Shown here: piece after piece, positions 60,976-64,000 of the stretch
Position numbering within the stretch: the stretch's first letter is position 1
Layout of the letters: every line of letters starts with the position of its first letter
Assembly: GCA_041394945.1 (NCBI GenBank)
Contig: JAWKHH010000001.1
Span: forward strand, 806,001 to 870,000
Direction of reading: 5' to 3'
DNA length: 64,000 bases
Origin: Bryobacteraceae bacterium
GTDB taxonomy: Bacteria; Acidobacteriota; Terriglobia; Bryobacterales; Bryobacteraceae
Program-made: the position numbers and the translations under genes
The notes under the pieces: model-generated
What the model was told of the DNA's origin: nothing
Databases searched by the model: none
The model's input: only the letters and a program-made list of their open reading frames with translations

Positions 60976-61369
60976 ACGGGCTACGCGACCAGAAAAAGAG
61001 CGGCACAAAGATATTTATCGCGACATCCACTGGAGCCAGCGTTGGCAGGCCGTTGGTGGCACTTTTCGAGAGCTCCCAACTTTCCGTGTTCGGGTCCTGT
61101 TTTGGTTCCTGCTTCGCCGGGTTAGGAATTGGTCTTTAGTTTTGTTGGTGTTGGGGATTTCGATTCATGAAAGCGGATCCTCGAATCCGACTTTGAGCAG
61201 GTGAGCCGCCATCCCTGTCCGACGGGGAGTCGCCTCAGGCAAAGGCTCGGTCTGGGAAAAGGAGCCCAAGCGGCTGGTCGAGGTCAGCCAAAATGAGGAC
61301 GTCAGTGTCGAATTTCAGGCGGTCGTTGCACTGGAGTGGCGGCGGCAGGAGGCTGGAGCCTCTTGAAAG

Positions 61370-61921
61370 CTATTTCCGCCGGTCGAGTTTCAGGAGGGCT
61401 TGTGCAAGCTGGTTTACCGCGTGTTCTTCATCCCGTCGACTTGCCTCGCTGCGCGGCAGGGACGACAGGTGTATGTGGATCAACTCGTGAACGACCGTCA
61501 ACTCCATATCGTCCAGCATCTCCCGGACAGGCACTTGGTACTCGGATACAGCCAGCACCCATAGCACGGCGCTCCTCTTCACTTTGTCCCACCGGATTCC
61601 CCCCAATGTCTTCGGCTTCAGATCGCTGCGCCGCGACATGACGATGGAAATCTTCCAGTCTTCAAGGCCGAGGTTGCGCTGCCAAACCGTGAGCTTTTCA
61701 TTGACAAACACCTCAGCCAACCGAGCGCGTTGCTCTCTGTCCGCGCTCGGCAAGTCCTGGCCCAGGGCAGCTCTACTGGAGATCGTGAGAAGGGGTAGGG
61801 AAAGAAGAATGGAGCACAAGAGGCGAGGTAGGCCAACCACAAACGCGCCGGATTGGCGGCTGTTGTCGCCGGGACGGATGCTTGTCAACCGCGCGCTTCG
61901 GGAATTGGTGAAGACCTTCAT
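61370..61921 (-). CDS. Secreted HExxH zinc metalloprotease-like protein
   Basis: A protein of about 183 residues from ATG 61919-61921 (MKVFTNSRSARLTSIRPGDN), with a hydrophobic export segment (GLPRLLCSILLSLPLLTISS, about residues 32-51) well inside the N-terminus. The C-terminal half has DDMELTVVHELIHIHLSSLP: HELIH is the zinc HExxH motif. Upstream text (NLGLEDWKISIVMSRRSDLK and YQVPVREMLDDMELT) resembles SprT-like or minimal gluzincin domains. Small and of unknown substrate. Confidence 0.7.
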   Translation of the reverse strand: MKVFTNSRSARLTSIRPGDNSRQSGAFVVGLPRLLCSILLSLPLLTISSRAALGQDLPSADREQRARLAEVFVNEKLTVWQRNLGLEDWKISIVMSRRSDLKPKTLGGIRWDKVKRSAVLWVLAVSEYQVPVREMLDDMELTVVHELIHIHLSSLPRSEASRRDEEHAVNQLAQALLKLDRRK

Positions 61922-62213
61922 GGCGAACCGGCCCCCCGAAGAACAGCCTATCAGGCCGGCTACTTCAAACAAAATAGAAAGTTTGTATGACTCCCATAGA
62001 TCCGGTTTTGGGTTGGTTCGAAAGCACTAGCCTCATCTCGGCGGTCTCTGCCTGATTTGCGGCAATGGCCTGGCGGCCTAGGTTGAAGCAACTGATCCAC
62101 AGGCCTGGGCAGCAAGGTTCTGTGGCTTTGGCGATCGGCTTGCTCTGCCTATGGATGAAGCCGTTGCCGAAGCAAACGATGACAAGCTAAGCCGGCGAGG
62201 CAGGAGAACATAT

Positions 62214-62660
62214 ATGAAGACCTCATTGATGATTTTTGCCGTGAGCGCCGTGTTCGTTACCAGTGGCCTGGCGCAATTCAGTGATGCCTGGAGAGAGCAG
62301 TACTTCAAGGCAAAGTACGGCCGCAGTTCCCCGATGGAAGAAGCCCGTCAAAAGGCAGCGCTGGCAAACACCGCCTGGCGCGCGGAAACTGCACCTACGG
62401 CCAACGTCGCACCGTCCGTGAACAACAGCTGGACGGAGCAGTACTTCAGGGCGAAATATGGACGCAACTCCCCGATGGAAGAGGCTCGTCAAAAGGCGGC
62501 TCAGGCAAACACGGCCTGGCGCGAGGAAACAACGGCCGACGTCGCACCGCGCGTCAACAATAGCTGGACGGAGCAGTACTTCAGGGCGAAGTATGGACGC
62601 AGCTCCCCGATGGACGAAGCCCGTCTGAAGGCCGAGCGCGAGCAGAAACGTGAGAAGTGA
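62214..62660 (+). CDS. Small exported protein of three tandem repeats
   Basis: A protein of about 148 residues with signal peptide MKTSLMIFAVSAVFVTSGLA. Three copies of a unit of about 46 residues follow (starting near residues 26, 73 and 118). The core is W-x-EQYF-x-AKYGR-x-SPM-x-EAR, followed by QKAAxANTAWR in the first two; the third ends in a basic tail (LKAEREQKREK). The linkers (APSVNNSWTEQYF, APRVNNSWTEQYF) are also conserved. An in-frame upstream ATG at 62151 adds 21 residues but spoils the signal peptide. I know no function for it. Confidence 0.7.
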   Translation: MKTSLMIFAVSAVFVTSGLAQFSDAWREQYFKAKYGRSSPMEEARQKAALANTAWRAETAPTANVAPSVNNSWTEQYFRAKYGRNSPMEEARQKAAQANTAWREETTADVAPRVNNSWTEQYFRAKYGRSSPMDEARLKAEREQKREK

Positions 62661-62891
62661 GATCCGCGGAGACGAGGTGCTGTCACGGGCGTGCTGGGAG
62701 CAGTTCTCTAGAGAGGACCTCCGTGCAGCGGAGCCAGGATGTGACGGGCGTGTCTACACGCCCGTCATCTGCAGCAGCAGGCAAGGGGTCAGTGTTTTGT
62801 GGCCTGGTCGTGCTACTGATCGGACGCTAGCACGGCGCCGTCGAACAAAACCTCGTTGTCGACGATCTGTCCGCTCGCCAAATCTAAGAGG
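62661..62891. other. Intergenic region before the multicopper oxidase
   Basis: About 230 bases without a recognisable gene. An inverted repeat GACGGGCGTG-TCTA-CACGCCCGTC at 62742-62765 has perfect 10-base arms and a 4-base loop, and could act as a hairpin terminator after the repeat protein, although no T-run follows. Confidence 0.45.
62742..62765. terminator. Strong hairpin, possible terminator or regulatory stem
   Basis: GACGGGCGTG-TCTA-CACGCCCGTC, a perfect 10-base stem with a 4-base loop between the repeat protein and the copper oxidase gene. It lacks a following T-run, so intrinsic termination is uncertain. Confidence 0.4.
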
Positions 62892-64000
62892 ATGAACGAC
62901 CCAAAAGTATCACGACGTCCGCTATTGAAGGTAATGGGTGCAGCAAGCACGTTAGCGGCGGTTGAGGCGCTGCTCCCGCCCTGGTCCCGCTTGGCTGCCG
63001 CAGACGCTCAATCCGGCGAACTCAGTGGCGACACGATCGACCTCACAATTGCGGAGACGCAGGTTCGCATCGGCAACCGGGAAGCGGCTGCGAAGAGCAT
63101 CAACGGCATGTTGCCTGGCCCAATCATTCGCCTCCGCGAGGGACAGGACGTCACATTGAAGGTGACCAACCGCCTCAAGGAGAGTTCTTCGATTCACTGG
63201 CACGGTGTGCTCGTGCCGCCCGAAATGGACGGGGTGCCCGGCGTGAGTTTTGCAGGAATAAAACCTGGCGAAACCTTCGTCTACAAGTTTCGGATCAAGC
63301 AGTACGGGACCTACTGGTATCACAGCCATTCTCCCGGCCAAGAGCAGGCAGGCGTCTACGCACCCCTTATCCTCGATCCAATCAAACCCGATCCGGTCCA
63401 GTACGACCGTGAATATGTGGTTGTTCTCTCGGATTGGAGCTTCCAACCGGAAGCGGCAATGATATCGAGACTGAAAAAGAGAGCGGGATATTTCAATTTC
63501 CAGCGACGCACGCTGCGCGAACTCGCCTCCGATCTGGCTCACTATGGGTGGAAATCGACAACCGATAATTACCTGATGTGGGCTCGGATGCGCATGGAGG
63601 CTACTGACTTGGCCGACGCTACTTCCTCCGTCTACACCTACTTAATGAATGGCCATGCGGCCGAGAGCAATTGGACGGGACTCTTCACACCGGGAGAGCG
63701 GGTTCGCCTCCGGTTCATCAACGTTGGCGCAATGACTTTTCACGATGTGAGGATCCCCGGTCTGAAGATGACGGTTGTTCAAGCGGATGGTCAGAATGTT
63801 CAACCAGTCGAAGTGGATGAGTTTCGTTTCGGGCCGGCCGAGACGTATGACGTGATCGTTACTCCTACTGAAGATCGCGCGTATACCATTTTCTCGGAAA
63901 CTCTGGATCGCAGCGGATACACGCGCGGGACGCTCGCTCCGCGCCCGGGAATGATCGCCGAGATTCCGGAGCGTCGCCCACGCCCCCTCCGCACAATGAC
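62892..64000 (+). CDS. copA: CopA-family multicopper oxidase (N-terminal part, cut by window end)
   Basis: About 369 residues are present. The N-terminus carries a Tat-type signal (VSRRPLLKVMGAASTLAAVE), so the enzyme is exported folded with copper. Cupredoxin 1 shows the type 2/3 copper ligands SSSIHWHGVLVPPEMDGVPG and GTYWYHSHSPGQEQAGVYAP, then the insertion with RMRMEATDLADATSSVYTYL and NGHAAESNWTGLFTPGERVR typical of CopA/PcoA, and part of cupredoxin 2 (MTVVQADGQNVQPVEVDEFR). The remaining ligands lie outside the window. CopA oxidises Cu(I) in the periplasm. The CopB ATPase gene lies about 6 kb away. Confidence 0.92.
   Translation, partial: MNDPKVSRRPLLKVMGAASTLAAVEALLPPWSRLAAADAQSGELSGDTIDLTIAETQVRIGNREAAAKSINGMLPGPIIRLREGQDVTLKVTNRLKESSSIHWHGVLVPPEMDGVPGVSFAGIKPGETFVYKFRIKQYGTYWYHSHSPGQEQAGVYAPLILDPIKPDPVQYDREYVVVLSDWSFQPEAAMISRLKKRAGYFNFQRRTLRELASDLAHYGWKSTTDNYLMWARMRMEATDLADATSSVYTYLMNGHAAESNWTGLFTPGERVRLRFINVGAMTFHDVRIPGLKMTVVQADGQNVQPVEVDEFRFGPAETYDVIVTPTEDRAYTIFSETLDRSGYTRGTLAPRPGMIAEIPERRPRPLRTM

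Larger units (their letters stand above)
60236..61369. other. Intergenic region with an imperfect GC-rich repeat, no clear gene
   Basis: More than 1.1 kb without a gene I can defend. Open frames exist but are arginine-rich and lack starts. Its main content is the imperfect direct repeat described separately (60583-60672 and 60891-60975). A short open stretch at about 61206-61366 (KEPKRLVEVSQNEDVSVEFQ) is coding-like but has no start codon and may be a remnant. Confidence 0.5.

Noticed and set aside
61584..62030. Plus-strand frame of 148 codons over the HExxH gene
   Set aside because: Antisense to the HExxH protein, with no motif of its own.
1..64000. tRNA/rRNA genes, CRISPR arrays and intact insertion sequences
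   Set aside because: I looked for tRNA arms, regularly spaced repeats and transposase motifs (DDE, HUH) and found none that hold up; a computed scan would be needed to be certain.

Overview
The window looks like chromosome from an Acidobacteriota bacterium of the Bryobacter/Solibacter type. The clues are a 1054-residue Oar-like TonB receptor with an N-terminal carboxypeptidase-regulatory domain, an unusual ECF sigma/anti-sigma pair, CHAT-TPR proteins, and GC-rich coding throughout. No rRNA, tRNA, CRISPR array or intact insertion sequence was recognised. The genus is an inference; only the protein families are seen directly.

Layout. (1) 1-4.8 kb, minus: a heavy-metal RND efflux operon (outer membrane factor, adaptor, CzcA/CusA-type pump cut by the window edge) with a small Cys-rich exported protein in front. 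(2) 5-15.7 kb: a CHAT-TPR protease followed by an S41 peptidase, an outer-membrane barrel, an ECF sigma/anti-sigma pair and a TonB-dependent receptor. (3) 15.9-19.5 kb: a multi-HTH protein, an unknown protein, a CPBP membrane protease and a DUF6932/XRE toxin-antitoxin-like pair with a visible promoter and operator. (4) 19.5-46.2 kb: an accessory island. It holds a tyrosine recombinase coupled to an AAA+ ATPase and a subtilase; a small GIY-YIG-like protein divergent from a CGNR-like zinc-finger protein; a bacterial ubiquitin-like conjugation operon (59-residue protein ending in glycine, E2, Phd-E2 fusion, ThiF/E1, JAB peptidase, metallo-beta-lactamase-fold protein, patatin phospholipase); a seven-gene operon whose genes all overlap (adenylation domain, carrier protein, GT-A glycosyltransferase, alpha/beta hydrolase, left-handed beta-helix protein, CHAT protease, unknown); and, on the other strand, a DEAD-like helicase, a small protein and a 1411-residue nuclease-STAND NTPase like the Avs immune proteins. 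(5) 46.2-48.5 kb: gene debris, including a frameshifted partial copy of the CPBP gene and the N-terminus of a mannose-6-phosphate isomerase. (6) 48.5-60.2 kb, minus: a tightly overlapping phosphoketolase operon (acetate kinase, phosphoketolase, class I aldolase, histidine phosphatase, PPK2) with a CopB-type P-ATPase, HtpX/LemA proteins and DUF302. (7) 60.2-64 kb: repeats, a secreted HExxH protein, a three-repeat secreted protein and the start of a CopA multicopper oxidase.

How the parts work together. The Ub-like operon has everything needed to activate, transfer and remove a modifier, plus a lipase that could be the effector. Its Phd-fused E2 may autoregulate through a perfect 7-2-7 palindrome lying between promoter and ribosome binding site. 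The seven-gene CHAT operon looks like a carrier-protein-based small-molecule or peptide pathway under a caspase-like protease and matches no system I can name. The island is bracketed by two direct copies (about nine in ten bases identical by eye) of the 3' end of a CPBP gene, which may mark how it arrived. The phosphoketolase operon appears to be decaying: acetate kinase has an in-frame stop and the aldolase a frameshift. Copper and heavy-metal export recurs at both ends of the window.
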